This document shows, in pieces, positions 37,401 through 54,561 of a stretch of 64,000 nt of DNA; position 1 is the first letter of the stretch; each line of letters opens with the position of its first letter. The notes below the pieces were generated by a model. It was not told where the DNA came from, made no database searches, and saw nothing but the letters and a program-made list of their open reading frames with translations. Position numbers and translations under genes: made by a program. This DNA comes from Crambe crambe (taxonomy: Eukaryota; Porifera; Demospongiae; Poecilosclerida; Crambeidae), in NCBI GenBank assembly GCA_963924555.1, contig OZ004591.1, forward strand, positions 1,612,001 through 1,676,000. The letters run 5' to 3'.

Positions 37401-39319
37401 TACAAGCGATTCCTAGTACTGTTATGTTTTTATTTCGTGTTCAAGTAATAGCTATATACAATTTTCAATTTGTATCTCTACCTCTAAAGCTACATATTAA
37501 TTTTAAACTCCTTTTATATAACTTGATGTGGAAATACTTCAACAGAGTATTAAATGGTATATAGCTAATACAGTTGAAAAATTAAAGCCAGGACTATTAT
37601 TGTATTGCTGTACTTGTATATCTACCAGTACTTAACTATAGCTAGCCAGGTGGTGGTTAGGTGTTTATGAATCTTTGATAATTACAGTTCTTTCCTGCTG
37701 ATGGAATCAACATATTTGCCAATTTCCTGCATACTCATTTAATCGGTAAAGATCATGCAGTAAAATAATTCGCCTCAGTTAGTTACTAACTCTGATTCAG
37801 CGATTGATTCATTGATTGACTAATGCAAAATATCCACTATCCACATAGGGAAGTCAGTGGAGTTGCAGCATTATCGTCTCAATAGAGAAAAGTGCAACAA
37901 TGGTTATGAAGAACTTAAACCAGTTGAAAGTAATCCAACATACGATTTTGACTACCAGCAGACTAACTTCCTGCCACAGGAAATCAATGTGAAACCTGTA
38001 AGATTCAGGGTGAACACATGTGCTGTGGTTGTCGTTAACTTCAACAAAGATAGCTAATTAGTTATATGTTTAATGCATAAGAATTAATCAGCTAGCTACC
38101 TGTACAAACTTAAACTAGCATAACTTGAAAATTTACTCTAAAATTTACAGTAAGCCACTAGTAGTCTAATCATTTCATTTCTTTCTTTTGTAGGGAGATG
38201 TTCTGAGATTAAGATGTGTGTATAACTCATCTAAAAAAAGAGAAAATATTACAGTGGTATGTATCCTATATAAGACAGCTTTAACAAGTCAATGTCATGA
38301 TTCATGTATTGTATTGTATAAAGTGTCTATTTGTGTTCACTTGATACTTTAATTATAGATCTCCTCTAATTTTCACAATTCTTGACCAAATTTAACATTT
38401 TAAACACCAGCAGAGAGCTGATCACCCACTCTTTTTGAATTATAGCAGTCAAGAGATCAAGTGATTATACTGACTGTCTCAGATCACTAAAGATTTTTCT
38501 TAGCTATCAAAATTGCACACTTCTTTTCGAAATATTATAGTCACTCTAATTATAGGGACAGAAAAAATTACTAAATAAGGTGGGGGTGGTAGCTACAAGT
38601 AAAAGTGGTGATCATTATCAAACAAAAATCAATCATTGACCATGCATGAAATAGATCACTGCATACATGTAGGGAGGACTTTCTACTGAAGAAGAAATGT
38701 GTCTTTCTTTTCCCGTCTATTATCCGGAAGTCGATTTAGGAAGTTGTGGAAGTACACTAGCTAATGTGAAAGGCCTCTTTGTGGAATTTGCTAATAAGGG
38801 TACACCGAGAATAAGGTTAGAACAATCTATTAATATTGTTATAATTATGTGCATGTTTTACTCTCTAATAGTCAACACCAAAGAAACTTGATCACAAAAT
38901 TAAATGCAAACAGCATAACTTCAGATTTTCAGAATGCACTTGATCCTATATCTTGGGAGCCGACGACAGTTAATGGTCTACAAGCAACTCTTTCTGAAGC
39001 ATTGATGTATAAGTTTTGCTTTAATGGCACAACAGGAAATGTAAGTTTAGCTAGTGTGTGTGTGGTACTGTGGTGGTGGTGGGGAGGAAGGAGGAGAATA
39101 TTATTGTAGCTATAGTGAACTTTGCTGGCTAGTATAGCTTTTATAATAACTATTATTCTGCAGCAAGCTGCTTTTAATGTCACTAAACCACTGAGTATTG
39201 GAGATAACTGTCATTATAAGGAGAGCAACACATGCAATTCCAGTGGTTACATAGCCACTGCAATCATTGATTCTATCATCATTGTCGTCCTCGTTACCAT
39301 CACTCTTCTGCTGCCATAG
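33041..39319 (+). CDS. DOMON / copper type II monooxygenase (MOXD1/DBH-like), plus-strand copy
   Basis: Exons: 33041-33340, 33689-33838, 34113-34283, 34903-34992, 36006-36200, 36441-36543, 36793-36959, 37688-37745, 37849-37997, 38194-38256, 38673-38815, 38872-39040, 39164-39319; phases agree, 637 residues. The signal peptide is MATAMIFLLFIFPCIFA. The same frame stays open upstream to an ATG at 32834, but starting there would bury it. A DOMON domain (~25-165) is followed by the two copper domains. Copper ligands are all present: CuA VHH (251-252) and LHYNNP (H328), CuB LHTHL (407/409) and EEEMC (M491). The C-terminus has a hydrophobic anchor (IIDSIIIVVLVTITLLL), as in MOXD1-type ER/secretory proteins. 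The family hydroxylates small molecules or peptides using copper and ascorbate; the substrate here is unknown. It converges with a paralogue at 40935-47292. Confidence 0.88.
33361..33645. mobile_element. Decayed MITE, CAGTGGAA type
   Basis: Starts ACAGTGGAAATTCC and ends near GAGATTCCACT inside intron 1 of the monooxygenase gene. It has the same general terminal pattern as the clean element at 50181-50323. Boundaries are approximate. Confidence 0.4.
34339..34411. repeat. (CA)n microsatellite
   Basis: About 36 CA units in intron 3 of the plus-strand monooxygenase gene. Confidence 0.95.
35087..35361. mobile_element. MITE with 5 bp target duplication (AGTAT)
   Basis: Terminal inverted repeat CATRGGTGCTGGAAG on both ends, flanked by AGTAT at 35082-35086 and 35362-35366. 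The interior has G-rich blocks (GGGGGGCC, CTTGGGGGGCC). It lies in intron 4 of the monooxygenase gene. Confidence 0.75.
37210..37270 (+). other. Tiny basic open frame in an intron
   Basis: MEPPKAKKRKRDRDKN followed by a stop, within a more complex stretch (37020-37330) of monooxygenase intron 7. It resembles a basic N-terminus of a mobile-element or nuclear protein fragment. It is too short to name. Confidence 0.2.
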
Positions 39320-40440
39320 AGCCATAGAGTGCAACTTTATTATTATAATAATATTACTCTGCTGTATATACTATTGGACTATATTATATTCGAATTCTCC
39401 ACTATAGCTAAAGTAACTTCACAGTTTTGAATCATATTAATTATTTTGATCAAAGAATTCTGTATCTACTGTAATGCTTGGATTTATGTGATTAGCTAGT
39501 TCTGAACCTCGAGTCGAGACACGATACCAGAGAAGATTCAACTATACATAAGAGCCAAGATCAGGTCAAAATAGACTCTCTCACTATTCTTGCATGCTAG
39601 TACAGGCATTAGGCCCTGCCATATTATTCCAGCATAATTTTGAGACCTTTGTAGCATAATAGAATAATTCTAGAATAATTGGAAAGTTTGGGGGAATAAT
39701 CAGCTAAACTGGCTTGGCTATTGATATTATTTTCTTGGATCATCTTCACAGGTAATGTTTACATGTTGATGATGTAGTAAGCAATTTAGGCAATTATTGC
39801 TAGCATAGCTGAGCTTGCATAGCTTGGCCTGCTGGATAGTAGCAATGGCTTGATATTCCAGTTGTTGTCTGCCTTAATTCTGGATAGATCAAAATGCCCA
39901 AGAGAATCTGATTTAGCACGTAAAAGAAAGGTACAAACCAATTGTCAAAAGGAGTAAAGGTGCTGCTTGGTTAGAACCACAGAATGTTTCTCTCTCATTT
40001 AGAATTAAAGAATTTCCTGATCAGCCAATAAGGGTAAAATAAGGGTAGCTAAACTCTTGTGATGCATGCAGAGAATTTCTGTCTTTAAAACTTTTTTTTT
40101 CCATTCTTTCCAACAATTTTATGGATAAACAAGCAGACTATAATTATAGAAACATCTGTCAGGTTACACTACATGATTTTATTGTGTCACAAACACTATA
40201 GAATTTGATGGAATAATATAGCCTTTCTTGCCGGAATAATTAGGGGAATAATTACTGAATAGAATACCTAACGGGCATGCAATTTGAATTATGTATCCTC
40301 ATGTAGCTAGCTAGATCACGTTCAGATCTCACGGAGATGATCAGGAACCTCTCTATACAGTGGCCACCATTGGGGGATGAACTTTGGGGATGAAGTTTTG
40401 TCCTTCATTGCTAGAGGGGTGTCCCTATCTCAGGTTTGTT

Positions 40441-40472
<32 letters not shown>

Positions 40473-40934
40473 ATTTTTTCAAAGTACTACACTGAAAAGT
40501 GGACCGCGGACGAGGAGAGTGGCCAAGGTGGCTGCTCATCAGAGGTGGCCATTATGAGGGATAGCTAGCTAGCTAGTATGTGCATTAGTCCTCATGCAAC
40601 CATGAGGACTGTAGCTATGGATTCAGCTTATGCATGGTTATTATAGCTACTAGCTAATAGCAGTAGTTATAGGGGGTAAGAGAAAGGCCCGGGGATGTCT
40701 AAAAATGATTAGCTAGCCTATAAGCATGCAGTAGCTACTGACGTGTATGGTAGTGTATGGTAGCATGGGTTATTCCTCAACCACAAAGGACAGTATGGAT
40801 TTAGCTACTATTACTATGGTACAGTACAGTTATTTTATTACTAGAATAGTATATTAATAAAAGCAGTAAAGGGAATGTCAAAAAGATTAGCTGTACATAA
40901 TTATGATAGCTACAATCATATATAATAGTGAAAG
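39320..40934. other. Intergenic region between convergent monooxygenase genes
   Basis: The 3' ends of two convergent genes meet here. There is a (GTT)n run at 40441-40472 and several AATAAT-rich stretches. No gene was seen. Confidence 0.6.
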
Positions 40935-47292
<6,358 letters not shown>

Positions 47293-48222
47293 TTCAATCT
47301 ATATTTCTCCTCAGCTGTTTTGAGAAGCGTCAGAGGAGACTTTGCTATGAATATAACTTGGCAGCATTGATGTTTTTCATGGAAGTGGATGTTAGCAATG
47401 ATCCATGATGTATAATTTATTGCTTGCATGCTGTATACACCACATAGCTACCGGTCACTTCATAGATGATAGAAATTAAAGGCTGGGGGGGGGGGGGATT
47501 TTAGGGAGTTCTACAGAACCCCCTCTCATTTTATAATTAAACAAACTTTTGTAAAAATGTGCAGTGCTAAATAATGCAACTGGAGTTGACAGCTCAGCAG
47601 CTGAGCTGGAAAAAAAACCTGTTACTGATTTCAGACATGCACATGTTAGGCCACAGCGAGGGGAGGGTATGGGAGGGGGGTGTGCCCCCTCCCGCACAGA
47701 GCGCCATTTGCAATTGTAGGCTAAAATGACCTGATGTAGCTATATCTTGGTTGTTGCTGAACTACCAGAACGGTGCCCCTCTCCATAACCCCCCTTTAGA
47801 AAAGTCTGTGATAGTATCCTTTAATAGCCATTTATAATAATAAGCTATATATCTCCACACCAACTAGCATTCTATTGGTCCAACATTTTATCGACCTCTT
47901 AAATCAGCAATCCAGCATTCCACTTCTCATATGAACTCATTCCTAACTTCTGCCAACCATTTTATAATGATTGGAGTATAATTATATCTCCACAGCAAGC
48001 TATTTAAATCGGGGTCCAGCACTGATAATTATCAACTTCTCTGGGAGGTTGATAGCTAGTGATTTATCAACATCAAATGAAGCAATATTATATAATCGTG
48101 GTTAGTGAAAATTCCAAAAAGCAATATGATTGCATTAGCTATGCAGCGAACATTATCAGTAGAATGTCATAGTTACAATGGTTAATACTCTTCAGAAAAT
48201 AAAATCTCAAACTACTAGATAG
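47293..48222. other. Intergenic region
   Basis: Between the 5' end of the minus-strand monooxygenase and the 3' end of the lactamase-like gene. It contains a G run (47485-47498) and a stretch (47640-47710) resembling the poly-G-bearing MITEs elsewhere. No gene was seen. Confidence 0.6.
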
Positions 48223-50813
48223 TTACTTGACTCTTGTGAAAACGATGTAAGGATTGAAGCCTGGGATGGTAAAAGAAGGAGAAAGGCCAGAGCTGTCTTC
48301 CACAGTGAAATACACCCACTGCTTGCGGATGCCAAGTAGTTCACCATTAAGGCAGGGAAGCAGGTCATCTGGGAAGTCAATCTATGGAAGAGGATGTAGC
48401 TAATAGGGTTAGCATGTATTAGCTGACCTGATTTATGTAGGGTCAGTGATTTACATAGCGCCTCCAACCTGTGCACTTTGATTTCGGTATAAAGTGCTGT
48501 ATTTTATGGCACATGCATATCCCTAACATACTGTCTAGCTAGTTCATCTCACTATAGAGAACTATATACATACTTATGTATACAGCAGAACAAAAAAAGG
48601 CATGCAACCATGCAACCATTATGACATTAAGGGCAAAAAAAGATATTGCAATCTAAAATGCATATAGCTAGCTAGTAAGTTTTCCAAATTTCAGTTTTTG
48701 AGTATTTTTGGTCAAATTACTGATGAATCAGTATGGCTGGAGGTTCTGTAGCTGACATGATTGATTCTACAAGCTCAGTGTGCATTAGCCAGCTGAATGA
48801 ATATTCAATATGCAGGTTAAGCACTATCATATATAATATTATAGTGCTTAATTTTTGTGGGGTAAAATCCTCTTGGTTTTACTTTAATTCCTCGTGTACA
48901 TCCATGAAAGTTAAATTTTCCTGCTGTACTTATCATTTCTGTAGCAGTATAGCTATAGTCACCTGGAAGAGATATGGCTCAACATAAGAAAGGTAAACAG
49001 ACAGTGATCCAGATAAGAGGAGCTGGGGGCCAAGTGGAGTAGATATTGTGGTCACGGTTGTCATATTTAGTTGGCCAGCGTTGAATTTACCCTCATACAC
49101 CTTGGGATTGGGGGGATACGGATAAGCAAGCCGACGTTTGGAGAGCTCGGACACAAAGGCTGGGATGAGAGTAGAATAAGCATCTTGTACAGCAGAAAAC
49201 TCATCAGCTGCTCCCGAAAACAGAATGTTCAATCCTGAAAGTAAGTGATAAGTTCAAGTCTCAAAATACCTGCTAGAATATAAACTTTATTTTGGTTAGC
49301 CATTAATCGATCAGTGAATTTCTCAGTGTTCTGTGAAGTAGCTAACTGGTCGTTACAGTAAAGATTCTGGGTAAAATAGTAACACCATGATGGTTGTCAG
49401 TTCTTTAAAATCAAATATGGTGCACTTTTTATCACAGAATAGGCTTTCCTTATTGGCTTCTAATTTCTGGACTATCGTGAGTTTTAGGCCATAATATTAC
49501 ACATGCATGCATTGTTTTAAATTCAGCTACACCACTGAACCATTTTTACCGAGTTGGAGTTCGGGAACAAAGCTTAGGAGAGCTGAATATCCACCCACGT
49601 TGCCTCCTTTGCTCGCAATGGTATAGTTGGAGAGGAACATGAACTCCCATGGAGTGCCAAACCCTGACTTCTGATCCCTGTTGATATAAACTGTGTGTAT
49701 AATAGTGGTGAATTGTTAGTAGTAAGAGATGGGGGTTATTAGGGATACAGTGGAACCTGCCCACCTCAGGACCACAATAAATAGGGAGGTGGTCTCTATA
49801 ATGGAATTGTAAAGACACTTTTGGATGGAACAGAATCAAGTGGTCTTTATGAAAGGGTGGTCTCTGGATACTGGTGGTCTTTAAGGGATACACCCTCTAT
49901 AATAGCTAAGAATGAAGCTTTAGCTCAGCAGGAAATCATTACCAGGGGCAGATCCAGGGTAGGGGTCCAGACCCCCCCCCCCCCCCCCCCCCCCCCCCCA
50001 TTTGTTGACAAGTTGTTGATAGGTTTATAGCTAATGCAGCACAAGATGATCATTCCAAACATCCTTGATTAATATTTTGTTCTCTAAAAGGATTCTAGCT
50101 TAATTAACCGATTTTTTGCTTCCACAGGAGGGGCATGTTGGACCCCCCTCTTTCAAAATTGCTGGATCTGCCCCTGATTACAGTGGAACCTTCAATAAAT
50201 GGCAGAGGATAAACTTCCTCAATCCTATCAACAAAGGACAGTCTAAAAGTACTTTTGTATATAACCTCCAAAAGGGGACAACCTCCCTACGAAGGTCAAA
50301 ATTAAGTGTGTCTGGTTCCACTGTATGTAGGTTTTTGTCCTTTCAGGGATTGAGTCATTAGCTATACGTACATTAATTGTCACACTCTATTTCTCTACCT
50401 TGTAGCAACATTTCATTCCTCATTGATTCTGAGAGGACAGTGTAAGCAGATCTGGCAGACTTCAGACTACTATTGGAGTTTATGTGTGCAGACATGAAGA
50501 ACTGTGCAAGCTGGAGAAGAGCAGAAGAAATCAATGAATTAGACTAATGATGAAATAAACTTCATTGACTAAAATAATCCATTGCAAATGCACACGTGCA
50601 TGGATGACTGGACAGTATAGCTTTGTGACTTGCTAGCACCTCAAGGGGTAGCTGAATAATCTGTCTGTATCATGAAGTCATTAGCTAATGGTAGGCTTAA
50701 CCATATACACAATTAGCAAATGTACATCTAATAGGGTGGTTATAATAACACACAACCATGATTCCTTACAGATGCAAACATCTGCACATAGCTACTGTTA
50801 GCATGAATGCTTT

Positions 50814-50844
<31 letters not shown>

Positions 50845-53800
50845 AATCATTGTCAGGGTTTCATCTAGGAATTTCACCTTGGAGGGGAAGCTCATGGAAC
50901 ACGTGGCCGTAAGGCCAAGGTGAAGGGGAGGGTGCGGGAGAAGGATGTGCCCCATCCTACACAGAGCGTGAAGCCCAAAATGCTCAAGTATTTTTTGTCC
51001 TGAAATTCTTTCTTTTGGAAATATCTTGGGGAGGAAGCTGGGTCAGTTTGGGGGGGGGGGGGGGGGGGGGGGGGGGAGGGGAAGCTCCCCCCTCCTTAGA
51101 TGAAACCCTGATTGTATCATGATTTACCTTATTCAGGTCATCAGTGGTCGAGTACATTTGCCCAGCAGGACCAATCCAGCCCAAATCAGCAAGGGGAGCC
51201 ACTGTCCCATCAGGTAAGTAACCAGTTGCCATCTGGGTCTTTATGCTACAAGTTATAACAGCTACAGCTTTAGTGACAGTATTACATTATAAGGATATGA
51301 CATGAAGTCGAAAATTTTCCACCACAAAAATTAAGGTATGGATACAATACAATGCTAGCTATAGTTGGTTTTACAAAATTTGAAGTGTGAACCATTCCCT
51401 TGCTTTAACTTATATATAAAATCCATCCCACGAATGTCCTGCTCCTATGCTGATTTCCAAAGGTTCACTTGCAATATACTGGTACTTACATTTCAGCTGC
51501 ACATTATTATATGATATAGTGCCTATGAGCATAGTTCCAACCTTTCTGTAATCTGGAATCCAGTGCTGCTCATGTTCAGTGGCTCTAGAATGTTCTTCTG
51601 TACAAACTCCTCATACGTTGTAGTCGGGAAGAAGTGTTCCACAAGGCATCGTCCCAGCAGAGCATATGCTAGATTGCTACATGGTAAGTGTAACTGAGTA
51701 TAAGCACACAGGATTTTAGGCACTGGAAAATGTTAAAGGGTCAAAGGGTATTATTGATAGAGCCCCAGGCTGCTTTTATCCACAGGAGGGCTTTGAGATA
51801 GAATCTATAAGATTTCAATGTTTATGATTGAGAGGCAACTTTTATGTAATAATTTGGGTGAGTATAACAGGACCCACACATACACTAGGAGTTGGCTGAA
51901 GAAAAAAATCTCTTGTACCTCCTAACAGACAACCATGAGACCTTTTGTAGTATACCAGGTGACATTGCAGCTACCACGTAGCTACTTGTATCCATGCCAT
52001 AATGATGAACTTTTATAGCAACCTATAGGAAGGGGTTGGTTTATTGATACTACAAACCTGTAGGAAGGGGTTGTCCATGGTTTATTGATACTACAAACCT
52101 GTAGGAAGGGGTTGTCCATGGTTTATTGATACTACAAACCTGTAGGAAGGGGTTGTCCATGGTTTATTGATACTACAAACCTGTAGGAAGGGGTTGTCCA
52201 TGGTTTATTGATACTACAAACCTGTAGGAAGGGATTGTCCATGGTTTATTGATACTACAAACCTGTAGGAAGGGGTTGTCCATGGTTTATTGATACTACA
52301 AACCTGTAGGAAGGGATTGTCCATGGTTTATTGATCAACCTTTGGCTCTTGAGTCTGGCCAAAATTTCCTTTGTGGCAAATGGGCAGAAGTTTTCCGGAG
52401 TAAGACCAGAACAAGGTGCCTCACGAGGCAGACCAGACATCTGATGGTAGTAACACAACTAACATCCTACTAGTAACACAACTAACATCCTACTAGTAAC
52501 ACAACTAACATCCTACTAGTAACACAACTAACATCCTACTAGTAACACAACTAACATCCTACTAGTAACACAACTAACATCCTACTAGTAACACAGCTAA
52601 CATCCTACTAGTAACACAACTAACATCCTACTAGTAACACAACTAACATCCTACTAGTAACACAACTAACATCCTACTAGTAACACAACTAACATCTTAC
52701 TAGTAACACAACTAACATCCTACTAGTAACACAACTAACATCCTACTAGTAACACAACTAACATCCTACTAGTAACACAACTAACATCCTACTAGTAACA
52801 CAACTAATCCTACTAGCATTTAATAGAGAAGACTATGAACTAGACTACTCATTGATGTAAATCAACAAGCTACTAACACATGATTGATGGCTGACCTGAG
52901 CTGCCATTTGTCGCAGTGTTATATTGAACTCAGTCTGCATAGAGAAGTTCTGGCAGTAGTCAACAAAGTGCTCATCCAGAGATTTGATGTAACCCTTTTC
53001 AACCATCTGGTACAACATCAACACCTAGCAGAGTGGGGGACCAAGAGAGTCTTTACCATTACAAGAAAAGGAAGGTGGATACTCTATTTTGATCGGCCAT
53101 AATGGGCCACGAATCCATATGAATCATGAAGAAACTTCATGATCATCTTTCTGTGCATTCTGTACTATCCATCCATACTGGACTGTCTGATGACATGCCA
53201 CAGAACAACTTGTGTGGTAAGTGGTCATCACAGTAAAAAAAATGCCATGCATAGCCAGTATGGTAAGGATCTTTATGATAGCAGCAAGCCTGTAGCAGGA
53301 AGTACAGCAGTCTAGACTAATTGAATTACCACCAAACCTTAAACTGAATCCATATATATGCACGACACTACATGACGTTGCAGGTCTTCCACAATTTACT
53401 CTCCGTGGTGGGGTCCCCTCTTAAATTCTAAATTCTAGGTTTGAGGCTGCTATCCTTATCTAATATTACTCACTGTGAATACTTTTGTAACACTTCCAAT
53501 TCTGAAGATAGTTTTCCCATCTGGAAGAGTAGACTGTCCTTTTATCTTTGTTCCCAAACCAGCTGATGTCAATACAGAGTCCTTGTAGACCACACTAAAT
53601 GCAACCCCAGGCTATATGCACAGTCATACAAGTATAAAATAACAGGTATGTTCATGTAATATATTCAATTGGCAAGCAAAGCAGTTGGTGAAAGTCATTT
53701 GACTTCTTAGGCTAAGATATTGCTGTCAGGATGAACAGTTGCATACACAGGAGGCTGTATCATGCTTACCACAAGCACTTAAAAAGCCAAGCGCCTACAA

Positions 53801-54319
53801 TCTAATCTACTTAGCACCTCTATGACAAGACAATCCCATGAATCTATTATAGGACGGACATATGATAGAAGTTGGGGTAATTTATTTTCAGTTTCTACCA
53901 GAGACTTTATTAATGCAGGCTGAAATTTTTCCTAAGTCTTGAAGCAATGTTGCTGTTCCTACCCACCACCATTCAGGATTCACTATGGCTATGATTCTTC
54001 CATACCAAATCATTATTCAGCAACTTCTTCAGTTGGTCCTGCACTGAGGAAATGGCATTCCTGATTGCTTCAGGTAAGTCAGGCCCAGGGGGAAGATCAA
54101 CAGTTGATGGGTGCAAAGGACAGTTCTCTACATCAGCAGAGAGTGGAGGGAACTGTAGATGTCTTGAAGAAAGAGGATTGGCAGCACTCTTGATAAAGTC
54201 AGGAGTATATATAAGCTGGTTTACCTAGGCTAGCTATAATAACTCACTTTTGGTATGGAGAAGATAGAAGAAGCACATTGACAGAAACTCAGCCAATTCA
54301 ACACCACTAGCCACTTCAT
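48223..54319 (-). CDS. Secreted serine beta-lactamase-like protein (LACTBL1-like)
   Basis: Exons in transcript order: 54319-54248, 54188-54006, 53611-53474, 53024-52896, 52440-52304, 51676-51542, 51245-51128, 50510-50399, 49690-49550, 49234-48963, 48381-48223. All phases agree, giving 531 residues. The signal peptide is MKWLVVLNWLSFCQCASS. The class C beta-lactamase/penicillin-binding-protein fold is shown by GSVTK (catalytic Ser125 and Lys128), PSYSN (Tyr219, Asn221) and SKGGNVGG (369-371, in the position of the KTG triad), plus MSGLPREAPC and DLGWIGPAGQMYSTTDDL, which are typical of animal LACTBL1 proteins. The family's substrate is not settled; peptidase or esterase chemistry is possible. 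The start is the only ATG giving a signal peptide. Exon 5 is flanked by two minisatellites, one of which includes its donor site. The LRR-PTP gene ends ~240 bp upstream on the same strand. Confidence 0.87.
49943..50176. mobile_element. MITE, CAGGGGCAGATCCAG ends, 5 bp duplication ATTAC
   Basis: A perfect 15 bp terminal inverted repeat, with a C run of ~27 bases inside. ATTAC flanks it at 49938-49942 and 50177-50181. It lies in an intron of the lactamase-like gene (between exons 8 and 9). Confidence 0.75.
50181..50323. mobile_element. MITE, CAGTGGAACC ends, TA flanks
   Basis: 143 bp with CAGTGGAACC and its mirror GGTTCCACTG at the ends, flanked by TA on both sides, which suggests a Tc1/mariner-type target. 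It abuts, or is inserted into, the right edge of the preceding MITE. Related ends occur near 33361, 41460, 45960 and 46920. Confidence 0.7.
50854..51110. mobile_element. Poly-G-bearing MITE, CAGGGTTTCATCTA ends, duplication ATTGT
   Basis: Terminal repeats CAGGGTTTCATCTA (left) and mirror (right) are flanked by ATTGT at 50849-50853 and 51111-51115. It contains a G run of more than 25 bases at 51051-51076. Same family as 59212-59435. Confidence 0.8.
52026..52340. repeat. 41 bp minisatellite that includes a splice donor
   Basis: About 7.5 copies of a 41 bp unit (start CCTGTAGGAAGGGGTTGTCC on the plus strand). On the minus strand the right-most copy is the end of lactamase exon 5 plus the start of the intron, so every copy carries CCTACAG|GTTTGTAG, a usable donor. 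Confidence 0.9.
52447..52818. repeat. 23 bp minisatellite
   Basis: About 16 copies of a unit containing ACTAGTAACACAACTAAC, with only a few substitutions. It fills most of the 455 bp intron 4 of the lactamase-like gene and ends a few bases from the exon 5 acceptor. Confidence 0.95.
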
Positions 54320-54561
54320 TATCGCTTCTGGACCAGCACCAGATTGCTTCAAGTTCAAAGTTCATAGTAATACAGCGCCTGCGCAGATATTGCCCAGCCC
54401 CACCCACCTCCCACGCGAAGATGAACTAGTTTAGTATAATTAATTGCAATCAAATTCTTCCTTTCTTCAAAAAATAGCTTAGTTTCGGTTAAAATAACAA
54501 ACTGGTGTTAGTATCATACTCCTGATTTGTAGCTGTTTCAATCTTTCTTCCTTTCTGTTTC

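Noticed and set aside
52447-52818. Regular direct repeats that could suggest a CRISPR array
   Set aside because: Units of 23 bp follow each other without unique spacers, inside an intron of an animal gene; it is a minisatellite.
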